NCBI GenBank assembly: GCA_002721995.1
Contig: PBMF01000025.1
Location: 1-64,000, forward strand
Direction of reading: 5' to 3'
DNA from: Chloroflexota bacterium
Lineage (GTDB): Bacteria > Chloroflexota > Dehalococcoidia > Lucifugimonadales > UBA3495
DNA: 64,000 nucleotides
Part shown: piece after piece, positions 38,668-47,452 of the stretch
Numbering within the stretch: position 1 is the first letter of the stretch
How the letters are laid out: every line of letters starts with the position of its first letter
The notes under the pieces: generated by a model
Seen by the model: only the letters and a program-made list of their open reading frames with translations
The model's database searches: none
Told to the model about the DNA's origin: nothing
Translations under genes and position numbers: made by a program

Positions 38668-40029
38668 ATGCAGATTCCAAAACGCCGCAAGGACCGGCCA
38701 CTGGAGGGAGTCCGCGTCGTCGACTTCACCTGGGTCCGCGCCGGACCCTGGGCCGCCCGCTGGCTGGCCACCCTTGGTGCTGAGGTCATAAAGGTGGAAT
38801 GGCCGGAGAACATGGATATGCTCCGGCAGAACCGCTTCACCGTGCCGCCCGGCGTGGAACCCGGCCCCAACTCCACAGGCCAGTTCGCCGATACTAACGC
38901 CGGCAAGCTGGGTCTCTCCATCAATACCCGCCACCCCAAGGGACTGGAGGCCATCAAGAAGTTGATCTCCGTGTCCGATGTGGTCATCGAGAATTTCAGT
39001 TCCCGTATCATGACCCGCTGGGGTCTGGGGTACGACGAGCTGAGAAAACTCCGGCCTGACGTTGTCTACGTCTCCATGGCGGGCTTTGGTCAGACCGGAC
39101 GCCAGCACTACTTCGGCACCATGGGCCCCGCCGCCCAGGCACTTTCAGGACTCACGCACCAATCGGGGTTGCCCGGCAAACAGCCCGCCGGTTGGGGCTG
39201 GTCCTACCTGGACGACACCGGCGGTATGTATGGGGCCATCTGCGCTCTGACCGCCCTGAGACACCGCAACCAAACGGGCCAGGGGCAGCACGTTGACCTT
39301 TCCCAGATGATCACCGGTATCACCCTCACGGGTACGGCGTTCTTGGACAAGAGCATCAACAGCCGTGAGGCCCGGCGGGAAGGCTATCCCCCGGGCAACC
39401 GCACCGTCTGGCCCGGCGCTCAGGTGATGAACAACTACCGTGGTCCCATCGCCGCGCCCCACAACGCCTACCGCACCAAGAACGGCGGCTACAACGATTG
39501 GTGCGTGATCACCTGCTTGACGGACGAAGAGTGGCAGAACCTGGTCGGTCTCATGGGTAGTTCCGGCTGGGCTGCCGACGAGAAATTCTCCACCCTGGAA
39601 GGCCGTCTGGCCCACCAGGAAGAGATGGACCAGGGTATCGAGGAGTGGACCAAGACCCTGGGCAAGTACAAACTGGCCGAGGTCTGCCAGGCCGCGGGCG
39701 TGCGTGCCATGCCGGTCCAGAGTTCCGAGGACCGGGTGGAGAACGACCCCCAGCTCAGGCACAGGGGCATGTTCACCGAGGTCAAACACCCCATGTTGGG
39801 ACCCTGGAAATTCCAGGGCGCTCCCTTCCGTCTGGACGGCAACAAGGTGGCGGTGAAAGGTCCGCCCCCCATGATCGGCCAACACACAACCAAGATTCTG
39901 GGCGACCTGCTGGGCTACACCAGCGAGGAACTTATTGCCGGCTACGAAGAGGGCGTTCTCTGGCCCGAATCGACGCCCAAGTTCCCCTACGTACAGCAGG
40001 CTATCGAAGAGGAAGAGGCCAAACGATGA
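38668..40029 (+). CDS. CaiB/BaiF CoA-transferase, subunit 1 of a tandem pair
   Basis: GVRVVDFTWVRAGPWAARWLATLGAEVIKVEWPE...; stop overlaps the next start (ATGA). Confidence 0.92.
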   Translation: MQIPKRRKDRPLEGVRVVDFTWVRAGPWAARWLATLGAEVIKVEWPENMDMLRQNRFTVPPGVEPGPNSTGQFADTNAGKLGLSINTRHPKGLEAIKKLISVSDVVIENFSSRIMTRWGLGYDELRKLRPDVVYVSMAGFGQTGRQHYFGTMGPAAQALSGLTHQSGLPGKQPAGWGWSYLDDTGGMYGAICALTALRHRNQTGQGQHVDLSQMITGITLTGTAFLDKSINSREARREGYPPGNRTVWPGAQVMNNYRGPIAAPHNAYRTKNGGYNDWCVITCLTDEEWQNLVGLMGSSGWAADEKFSTLEGRLAHQEEMDQGIEEWTKTLGKYKLAEVCQAAGVRAMPVQSSEDRVENDPQLRHRGMFTEVKHPMLGPWKFQGAPFRLDGNKVAVKGPPPMIGQHTTKILGDLLGYTSEELIAGYEEGVLWPESTPKFPYVQQAIEEEEAKR

Positions 40030-41288
40030 CCACCGCCGGACAGGGCCCCGGCCCCTTGGCCGGTCTTAGAGTACTGGAGATAACCAATGAGCATGCCCAG
40101 TTCTGCGGCAAGCTCATGGCTGATCTGGGCGCGGACGTGATTAAGATCGAACCCCCCGGCGGCCAGTATACCCGCAACGTCGGGCCTTATCTGGACGACG
40201 AGGAACACCCGGAGCGCAGTCTCTATTTCTGGCACTACAACACGTCCAAGCGGGGCATAACCCTGGACATCACCAAGCCAGAAGGTCAGGAGGTCTTCCG
40301 CAAACTGACCGCCACCGCCGGGCTGGTGCTTGAAAGCCACCCCGCCGGTTACCTTCCCGGATTGGGCCTGGGCTACGACGATCTGTCCAAGCAGAACCCC
40401 GAACTCATCATGTGTTCGGTTACCCCCTTTGGCCAGGACGGGCCCTGGCGCGACTACCAGACTTCTGACCTGCTCCATCTGGCTGCCGGCGGGCAGATGG
40501 CCTCTTCGGGCTACGACCCTGAGGACGTGCCCGATGCTCCGCCCATAGCACCCGGTGGGGGCAACGCTTGGCACATCGCCAGCCACTACGCCTACATCGG
40601 CATCATGGGCGCCTTGTACCACCGGGACTTAACCGGAGAAGGGCAGTACATCGATGTCTCGGTCCATGAGGCCTGCTCCCTGACAACGGAGGGAGCCATT
40701 GCCATCTACCTCTCCACGGGAGAGGTGGTGCGCCGCCATACCGGCCGCCACGCATCCCCGGACCAGTCGCCGGGCATCCAGCACGCCACCAGGGACGGCG
40801 GCCACATCAACACCACCCGGTCGGGTAGCAACCTCACTCCCGCCCGTATCAGAGTCCTGGGTGAGTGGATGGACGAGTACGGTCTGGCAGACGACCTGCT
40901 GGACGACAAATACCAAGACCCATCCGTGGTGGAGCAAAGCGGTCAGCACTTCGCCGACGTTCTGAGAAACTTCTTCGCCAATATGCCCCTGGTCGAGGCT
41001 TATGAAGGCGGCCAAGAGCGGAACTTCCCCTGGGGCGCCATCCGTACCATGAATGAGATCATGGGCGACCCCCACCTGGAGGACCGGGACTTCTTCGTGC
41101 CCGTGGAACATCCCGAACTGGGACGCGAGTTCACCTACCCCGGCGCTGCCGCCATCTACAACGCCTCACCCTGGCGCATCTACCGCCGCGCCCCGCTGAT
41201 CGGCGAGCACAACGAAGAGATACTGGGCGCGGAGATAGGGCTATCCGAAGGTGAACTGCAAAGCCTGAGGAATTCCGGGGTTATCTAG
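40026..41288 (+). CDS. CaiB/BaiF CoA-transferase, subunit 2 of a tandem pair
   Basis: LAGLRVLEITNEHAQFCGKLMADLGADVIKIEPPGG; ATG 40026 preferred over the track start 39645. Confidence 0.92.
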   Translation: MTTAGQGPGPLAGLRVLEITNEHAQFCGKLMADLGADVIKIEPPGGQYTRNVGPYLDDEEHPERSLYFWHYNTSKRGITLDITKPEGQEVFRKLTATAGLVLESHPAGYLPGLGLGYDDLSKQNPELIMCSVTPFGQDGPWRDYQTSDLLHLAAGGQMASSGYDPEDVPDAPPIAPGGGNAWHIASHYAYIGIMGALYHRDLTGEGQYIDVSVHEACSLTTEGAIAIYLSTGEVVRRHTGRHASPDQSPGIQHATRDGGHINTTRSGSNLTPARIRVLGEWMDEYGLADDLLDDKYQDPSVVEQSGQHFADVLRNFFANMPLVEAYEGGQERNFPWGAIRTMNEIMGDPHLEDRDFFVPVEHPELGREFTYPGAAAIYNASPWRIYRRAPLIGEHNEEILGAEIGLSEGELQSLRNSGVI

Positions 41289-41311
41289 AAGGAAGAGGTC
41301 TGAAAGGGGAG

Positions 41312-41388
41312 TGGCGACCCGGACGGGATTTGAACCCGTGATCTTCGGCGTGACAGGCCGATATGTTAAACCGCTACACCACCGGGCC
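41312..41388 (-). tRNA. tRNA-Asp (GTC)
   Basis: GGCCCGGTGGTGTAGCGGTTTAACATATCGGCCTGTCACGCCGAAGATCACGGGTTCAAATCCCGTCCGGGTCGCCA; cloverleaf folds, CCA encoded. Confidence 0.95.
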
Positions 41389-41491
41389 ACACGATACGCC
41401 GGACTGTGAAAGTCCGGCAATCCGAGTGTATGTCTTTAGATTTTCAGTGTCAAGATAATCTGCGCAGTACACTTGCCCAGTCACGGCAAAT

Positions 41492-41523
41492 AAAAAGCCC
41501 AGGACTATGTCCTGGGCTTTTTG
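41492..41523. terminator. Rho-independent terminator
   Basis: AAAAAGCCCAGGAC-TAT-GTCCTGGGCTTTTT. Confidence 0.9.
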
Positions 41524-41540
41524 CTTCACGCCGGCCGGCC

Positions 41541-42077
41541 CTACTCCAGGGACAGGGCCAGGACTGTCGCGCCGCCCTTCTCCCAGGTGCCGGTCTCACC
41601 CGTCTCCTCGCCGTTCACCCTGAAGATTATGGTCCTGCCGACAAAGGAGTCGGTGCCGTGCTGGTGGGCCAACACAGAGTAGTTTCCGCCGTCTGTGAAA
41701 GACGTTCCAATGGGCCGGTTGAACTCTGCGACCCAAACTGTGACCTCGGTCCCGTCCGAGGCTACCAGCCCGTTCACTGTGACGGCGCCTACGAACACAT
41801 GGGGCGGGTCGTCGTTGTTCCGTTCCGGCAGCGCCACGGCGAGAGGCGTGGCCGTGGGAGTGGGCGTTGGTTCCGGAGTGGCGGTAGGCGTGGGTGTCGG
41901 GACTGCCGTCGGCGTTAACGTGGCTGTGGGCGTCGGCTCGGGCGTCGGCTCGGGCGTTGCCGTCGCGGTCGGCAGCGGCGTGGGAGTGAAGTTCTCCTCC
42001 CGCTCCACCTTTGAAGCACAGGCGGACACCGCCAACAGCAGCGCAAAGATCGCCAGTATTACCCCGGTCTTTTTCAT
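41541..42077 (-). CDS. Lipoprotein with Pro/Thr stalk and C-terminal beta-rich domain
   Basis: Lipobox SACAS, PTPTATPEPTP stalk, conserved-looking C-terminal GAVTVNGLVASDGTEVTVWV domain; start abuts the upstream kinase stop. Confidence 0.75.
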   Translation of the reverse strand: MKKTGVILAIFALLLAVSACASKVEREENFTPTPLPTATATPEPTPEPTPTATLTPTAVPTPTPTATPEPTPTPTATPLAVALPERNNDDPPHVFVGAVTVNGLVASDGTEVTVWVAEFNRPIGTSFTDGGNYSVLAHQHGTDSFVGRTIIFRVNGEETGETGTWEKGGATVLALSLE

Positions 42078-43064
42078 CTAGCGGACTCCATTGGTCTGGG
42101 CGTTCCGGTTCAAGGGCAGGCTCAGCAGAAAAGCCGTATGGTGGTGGCCGTCAGGACGGTCATCACTTTCGACCGTTACTTCACCGCCGCCCTGCCTGGC
42201 CAGGCTGCGGGCGATGAATAGGCCCAGGCCCGAGCTGGATTTCTCCTCCCTTTTCACAACCTCGGGAGTCCAGCCACGGTCGAAAAGATGCTGGAAATAT
42301 TGTTGCCCAATCCCCGGCCCGTCGTCCCATACACGGACGAAGAAATGGCTGGGGTTGTTGCTAAGTTTAACCTCAACGTGGGTGGTGGCGAACCGCACGG
42401 CGTTGTCGACCAGGTTGGTGACGATGTGCTCGATGCCATTGGGGTCGGCGTAGACCAGGCCGAACTCGGCCGGTTCCGACCACCAGCTGATCTCCTTGCC
42501 TGCCTCCGACGCCACCGGGGTGTACCGGTCTGCGATGCGCCTCACGACCTCCGCCGGTTCCACCGGCTGATTGTGGACCTCCACGTCCGGTGATTCCAGC
42601 TGAATCAGAACTTGGATATTGGACATCATCAACCGGAAGTTGGGAGTCTGCCGTTCTATCTCATCAAGCAGGTCTTTGACCCCGGTGTCCACCACTCCGG
42701 GAGACGCTTCCATCACGGCCCTCAGTTCCCGCTCCTTACCGGCGATCCGCCGCAGGGGACGGCCCAGGTCATGGTCGAAGAGCTGGAAGTACTGGAGTGT
42801 GGTCTCGCTCCAGCTATGCTCGGGATGGTCTCCATTGAGGCTGAAGCCCGACCGCCGTCGGGATACCTCAGACCACAGATACGTTGCAGTGGCCATGCCC
42901 AGCCCGCCGATGATGAGCATCAAGCCGATATAAGACAGGGGCTCAACGCCCCAGAGGAAGTTGAAAACGCTCCCCCCAATGAATGCCGCCAAAATGACGC
43001 ATATCACCCCGCCCAGGGCGATAACTCCGCCGGTGATCTTTATCGGTGTGGCCAATTTGGTCAT
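42078..43064 (-). CDS. Two-component sensor histidine kinase
   Basis: Two N-terminal TMs; NLVDNAVRFA N box, VWDDGPGIGQQYFQHLFDRGW, SSGLGLFIARSLARQGGGEV. Confidence 0.85.
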   Translation of the reverse strand: MTKLATPIKITGGVIALGGVICVILAAFIGGSVFNFLWGVEPLSYIGLMLIIGGLGMATATYLWSEVSRRRSGFSLNGDHPEHSWSETTLQYFQLFDHDLGRPLRRIAGKERELRAVMEASPGVVDTGVKDLLDEIERQTPNFRLMMSNIQVLIQLESPDVEVHNQPVEPAEVVRRIADRYTPVASEAGKEISWWSEPAEFGLVYADPNGIEHIVTNLVDNAVRFATTHVEVKLSNNPSHFFVRVWDDGPGIGQQYFQHLFDRGWTPEVVKREEKSSSGLGLFIARSLARQGGGEVTVESDDRPDGHHHTAFLLSLPLNRNAQTNGVR

Positions 43065-43849
43065 GATTTGGGTGGTACCAGTCTGTAGCCCTGGTCTCTG
43101 ACGTTCAGGATCAACTCCGCCGGGCCGAACCGGGTGTCCAGAGCTTTGCCGATGGCGTCTTTGATCTCGCGGATGCGTACCCGCAGGGAGGCGCGCGGGT
43201 CTTCCCCCTCAGAGTAACATTCCAGGCGCGAGAAAGGCACCAATTCGCCGGGACTGCGGTACCAGGCTGCCGCCAACTCTCGGAATATCTCGAACTTCAT
43301 GCCCTGCACGTCCAGGACCGGTGCGCGGTCTCCCTCGTCCCCCACGTACAACAGGCTTGTGCTCACATCCACCAGTATCTGGTTGCCGATGGGAATGGAC
43401 TCTGGCGAAGTCCCGATGAGCCGCCTTAGGCGTAGAATCACCTCATCCGGGCTGGCCAGCTTGTCTATGAAATCAACCGGTGCGTCCCATTTGAGGGAGC
43501 CTCGCACCGCGGTCTCCCGGTCTGGCCCCTGGGCATACTGGGTGAACATCAGGATGGGCAGTTTGGGCCAGCGCTCGACGACCTCGCCCAAGATACTCAG
43601 TCCCCGGAACTGGTCGTCTCGGTGCTCGCCAAAGCGCACATCCAACAACACGGCGTCGGGGTGGTTATCCTCTATGGACCAGAGGGCGGCGGCCTCGTAT
43701 TCCTCACCGATGGAGTGACCAGCCTCGGGGACCACCACCAGGGTCTGCCAGCCCTCTTCATCCAGACGTCGGCGGACGGCCCGAAGAATCGCCGATTCGG
43801 ATTCGTCGTCCACGATCAGTATCTTGCGTGCCGTGCTTATTCTAGCCAC
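43061..43849 (-). CDS. Response regulator with C-terminal winged-helix-like domain
   Basis: KILIVDDESES, DAVLLDVRFG, DFIDKLASPDEV receiver residues; YRLVPP wing; overlaps the kinase start by 4 nt. Confidence 0.82.
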   Translation of the reverse strand: MARISTARKILIVDDESESAILRAVRRRLDEEGWQTLVVVPEAGHSIGEEYEAAALWSIEDNHPDAVLLDVRFGEHRDDQFRGLSILGEVVERWPKLPILMFTQYAQGPDRETAVRGSLKWDAPVDFIDKLASPDEVILRLRRLIGTSPESIPIGNQILVDVSTSLLYVGDEGDRAPVLDVQGMKFEIFRELAAAWYRSPGELVPFSRLECYSEGEDPRASLRVRIREIKDAIGKALDTRFGPAELILNVRDQGYRLVPPKS

Positions 43850-44032
43850 AGTTTTCGGTTATCGGACGTTTCCCATTTTGCGGTCGGAATTGCGCCTGAC
43901 GACATAACGCACAAGACGCTGCTTAGATTCTATCAAATATCAGCCCCCGAACTTAGGTGACTTTCGTGTGAGTAAATCCGGTTGTTGGAGCGGCGGGACC
44001 GCTCCAACCGAAGTCCGCTAATTCGCCTCTGG

Positions 44033-44060
44033 TTGACATTCAAACACGCCTGATTAGAAT
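44033..44060 (+). promoter_or_regulatory. Sigma70-like promoter candidate
   Basis: TTGACA - 16 nt - TAGAAT, ~40 nt upstream of the CDS at 44102. Confidence 0.5.
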
Positions 44061-44101
44061 AGGCGGCAATACCCCCGAATCAGACTCCAAAGGAGCGTTC
44101 A

Positions 44102-45268
44102 ATGATCACCAAGTTTGGCAGTTTGTTCGCCGGCCACGTAGATTTTGAGGACATGGGTTTCGACGCCACTCCGGTCAACGACCGCTGGCTCTCCGACGAG
44201 AGGTTGGCGGGGGTATTCGACAAGTCCGGGGCCATAGTCCTCAAGATGGAGGAACTGGGCTACGACACCTTCTGGTCCGCCGAGCACCACTTCCAGAGGG
44301 AGGGTTACGAGTGCATCCCCAACCTGCTGCTCCTGTACGTGCACCTGGCCCACCTGACCAAGAACCTGAAATTCGGCTGCGGCTTCAACGTGAACCCCAT
44401 GTGGCATCCCCTGCGGCTGGCCAAGGACTACGCCACCGCCGATATCCTGACCGGTGGCAGGGTGATTTTCGGCGTTGGCCGCGGCTATCACTCAAGGGAA
44501 GTGGATACCTTCGGCGTCCCCAGTACCCTCACCGATAACGACGCCAACCGTGAGGTCTTCGAAGAGCAGGTTGAAATCATGATGAAGTCCTTTAACGAAG
44601 AGAGTTTCTCCTACGAGGGTAAGTACTATGAGATTCCGCCGGAAGTCCCCTACCGGGGCTATACCCTAAAGGAGATTACGTTGGTTCCCCGTCCGCGGAC
44701 TCTTCCGGTGGAAACATGGCAGCCCATCGTGAGCGCCAGCCAGCATGCCATGGACTTCATGGTGAAGCACAACATCAAGGGAATCATCGGCGGCGCCGCC
44801 GCTGCCGGCGGTGCTGCCGATCAGGTCATCCGGCAGTGGCAGGAGACCCTGGCCAAGAGCGGCCGCGAGACCGAACTGGGAGCCGACCTGTGCATCGGCT
44901 ACACCGTGCACATCGCCGACACCGAGGAGAAGGCCATCAGCGAGGCCATACAGTACTTTGAGGAGAACATGAAGATGTTTGCGCCGCTGGGCTTCTCCCG
45001 CGGCCTCTCCGATGCCCAGATCACGGCCTTGGGTCAGGGCTCCCAGGCTAGGACCGCCAATCTGCCTACCCTGGAGGATGGCATCAAAGCCGGGTCCTGC
45101 TTGTGTAGCCCGCCCGAACTGGTGGCGGAGAAGATAGATGACCTGCAGAAGCGCTACCCTGGGCTGGAACAGATCAACGCCGGTTGTGTCATCGGCACAC
45201 CCCAGAATGTGATACTGGAACAGTTGGAGCGCTTCGGCAAAGAGGTCATGCCCAACTTCAAGAAGTAA
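44102..45268 (+). CDS. LLM class flavin-dependent oxidoreductase
   Basis: DTFWSAEHHFQREGY, GGRVIFGVGRGYHSREVDTFG, QPIVSASQHAMDF. Confidence 0.88.
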   Translation: MITKFGSLFAGHVDFEDMGFDATPVNDRWLSDERLAGVFDKSGAIVLKMEELGYDTFWSAEHHFQREGYECIPNLLLLYVHLAHLTKNLKFGCGFNVNPMWHPLRLAKDYATADILTGGRVIFGVGRGYHSREVDTFGVPSTLTDNDANREVFEEQVEIMMKSFNEESFSYEGKYYEIPPEVPYRGYTLKEITLVPRPRTLPVETWQPIVSASQHAMDFMVKHNIKGIIGGAAAAGGAADQVIRQWQETLAKSGRETELGADLCIGYTVHIADTEEKAISEAIQYFEENMKMFAPLGFSRGLSDAQITALGQGSQARTANLPTLEDGIKAGSCLCSPPELVAEKIDDLQKRYPGLEQINAGCVIGTPQNVILEQLERFGKEVMPNFKK

Positions 45269-45302
45269 CCCAGACCCACACTCGTACATCGGAGGCGGCC
45301 CG

Positions 45303-46607
45303 TTGACTCAGAATTTTAACGAACAGGAATTGCTGGAGCTGGCCCGCAAATACAGCTTCCGCAGTCGTATCGACACCAACGCGGTCGCCGGCCCCATCAT
45401 GGTCTGGGGCCGGGGGTCAGTGGTCCGGGATGTGAACGGCAAGGAATACCTGGACTTCAACTCCGGCCAGATGTGCGGGGCCCTGGGACACAACCATCCC
45501 CGCATCGTCCAGGCCCTGATGGAAAGCTGTGAGACACTGATCCACAGCCACATGAGCATGTTCAACGACCGGGAGATCGTCCTGGCCGCCCGCCTGGCCG
45601 AGATTACCCCTGAGGGCATGGACCGCTCCATGTTCCTGACATCGGGAAGCGACTCCAATGAGGCCGCCATGGCCATCGCCAAACGCTTCACCGGCGGCTA
45701 CGAGTTTGCCAGTCCCGCCGTCAGTTTCCACGGCATGAACGACTCCACCCGGGCGGTAACCTTCTCCGGATGGCACGAGGGTTACGGCCCCTATGCTCCG
45801 GGCCACTACCCCATCATGGCGCCCTACGAATACCGCTGCACCTTCTGCAAGGACAAGGGCGGCTGTGATTACTCCTGCCTCAACACCAGCTTTGAACTGC
45901 TGGACGCCCAGGCCGACGGCCCCCTGGCCGGCGTCATCACCGAGCCTCTCTTCAGCGCGGGCGGGGTCATCGACCTGCCCCAGGGCTGGCTCAAGGAACT
46001 AAAGCGCAAGTGCGAGGAGCGGGGAACTCTCCTGATAGTGGACGAAGCCCAGACCGGTCTGGCCAAACTGGGTTCCATGTGGGGCTTCGACAACGAAGGA
46101 GTGGTGCCTGACATCTTCACCATCTCCAAGCATTTTGGCGGTGGGGTGGCCATCAGCGCGGCCATAACCACCGATGAGATAGAAGAGAAGGCTTCCCAGT
46201 CGGGGCTCGTCGTCGGCCACTCTCATTCCAACGACCCCATGCCCTGCAACGCCGCCATTGCCAGCCTGGACATCATCCTGGAAGAGGCCCTGACCGACGT
46301 TGCCCAGCGCATCGGCGCCTACTGGCGCTCCCATCTGGAAAGGCTGGCGGCCAAGCACGAGATCATCGGCGACATCCGGGGACGAGGACTACTCCAGGGC
46401 ATCGAGCTGGTAACCGACCGTGGCACCAGGGAACCGGCCTATGACCGGGGGCGGGCCATCGGACGGATGTGCCTGGAGAACGGGCTTATCATGAGCCTGC
46501 GCCGCCGCGGTTCCGTCTTCCGCTTTGTGCCGCCCTTCACCACCACCGAAGACCAACTGGACCAGGCCGCGGAGATATTGGACCACGCCATCACCAACGC
46601 CGTTTAA
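45303..46607 (+). CDS. Class-III PLP-dependent aminotransferase
   Basis: YLDFNSGQMCGALGHNHPRIVQA, LLIVDEAQTGLAKLGSMWGFDNEGVVPDIFTISKHFGGG (Lys); TTG start. Confidence 0.9.
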   Translation: MTQNFNEQELLELARKYSFRSRIDTNAVAGPIMVWGRGSVVRDVNGKEYLDFNSGQMCGALGHNHPRIVQALMESCETLIHSHMSMFNDREIVLAARLAEITPEGMDRSMFLTSGSDSNEAAMAIAKRFTGGYEFASPAVSFHGMNDSTRAVTFSGWHEGYGPYAPGHYPIMAPYEYRCTFCKDKGGCDYSCLNTSFELLDAQADGPLAGVITEPLFSAGGVIDLPQGWLKELKRKCEERGTLLIVDEAQTGLAKLGSMWGFDNEGVVPDIFTISKHFGGGVAISAAITTDEIEEKASQSGLVVGHSHSNDPMPCNAAIASLDIILEEALTDVAQRIGAYWRSHLERLAAKHEIIGDIRGRGLLQGIELVTDRGTREPAYDRGRAIGRMCLENGLIMSLRRRGSVFRFVPPFTTTEDQLDQAAEILDHAITNAV

Positions 46608-46643
46608 TCCTCTAACCGGACGCGTCTACGCAGGAGGTCAGCA

Positions 46644-47435
46644 ATGGTCAGATTGGGAGGAGTTGCCTCGGTCTCTCACATGGAGGTATTCCAGGGCCTG
46701 GAGACCCTTTTCCGCCGCCAGGGCATCGACCTGAAATGGGTCCTCTATTCGGACTATGACAGCATGGTCAACGCCTTCGTCTCCGGCGAGATCGACCTGG
46801 CGTGGAACGGCCCCCTGAGTTACGTAAAGATCAAGCAACAGGCGGCGGACGCCTGCCACGTCATAGCCATGCGCGACGTTGACGTGGACTTCACCACCCA
46901 TTTCATCACGGGCGCGGACTCGGGAATACTGACCGTGGAAGACCTCAAGGACAAGAGATTCGCCTTCGGCAGACGGTCTTCGGTACAGACGGGACTCTTG
47001 GCCTATTCCTTCTTGAAGGAGTCGGGGATCGACCCCAGGAAAGACCTGTCAGCCAACAGCTTTTACGACGACCGGAATTCTCAGACCAAGTCCGACGAAA
47101 GGGACGTGGTGGAGCGCGTGGCCTCGGGGGAGTTCGATGTCGGCGCCGTGAGCAAAAGGACTATGGAAGTGATGGCCCGGGAAGGGACCCTGCCCCAAGA
47201 CGGACTGCGGGTTTTCTGGTCCAGCCCCGGTTATAGTCACTGCTGTTTCACGGCCCAGACCGATATGGATCCTGCACTGGCCGCCGAGATAGAGATAGCC
47301 TTTCTCTCTGTTGATAGCGAAGACCCAGTGGGGAAGCAGGTGTTGGACGGCGAGGCCTGTGATTACTTCGTTCCAGGCCAGGAGACCGGCTGGGAACTGA
47401 TCGAGACCGCCGCCCGGGCCGAGGGCCTTATCTGA
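46644..47435 (+). CDS. PhnD-like (phosphate/phosphonate-type) solute-binding-fold protein lacking a signal peptide
   Basis: VLYSDYDSMVNAFVSGEIDLAWNGPLSYVKI, LKDKRFAFGRRSSVQTGLLAYSFLKESGIDP; no hydrophobic N-terminus. Confidence 0.78.
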   Translation: MVRLGGVASVSHMEVFQGLETLFRRQGIDLKWVLYSDYDSMVNAFVSGEIDLAWNGPLSYVKIKQQAADACHVIAMRDVDVDFTTHFITGADSGILTVEDLKDKRFAFGRRSSVQTGLLAYSFLKESGIDPRKDLSANSFYDDRNSQTKSDERDVVERVASGEFDVGAVSKRTMEVMAREGTLPQDGLRVFWSSPGYSHCCFTAQTDMDPALAAEIEIAFLSVDSEDPVGKQVLDGEACDYFVPGQETGWELIETAARAEGLI

Positions 47436-47452
47436 GGGACCTTCGTTAGCAG

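Noticed and set aside
37555-39108. 517-aa minus-strand ORF
   Set aside because: Shadow ORF opposite the thiolase, HAD and CoA-transferase genes, no recognisable domain
41826-41990. GC-rich repeats in 41541..42077 as a minisatellite or CRISPR-like array
   Set aside because: They encode a degenerate (PTPTATPEP)n lipoprotein stalk; no regular spacers
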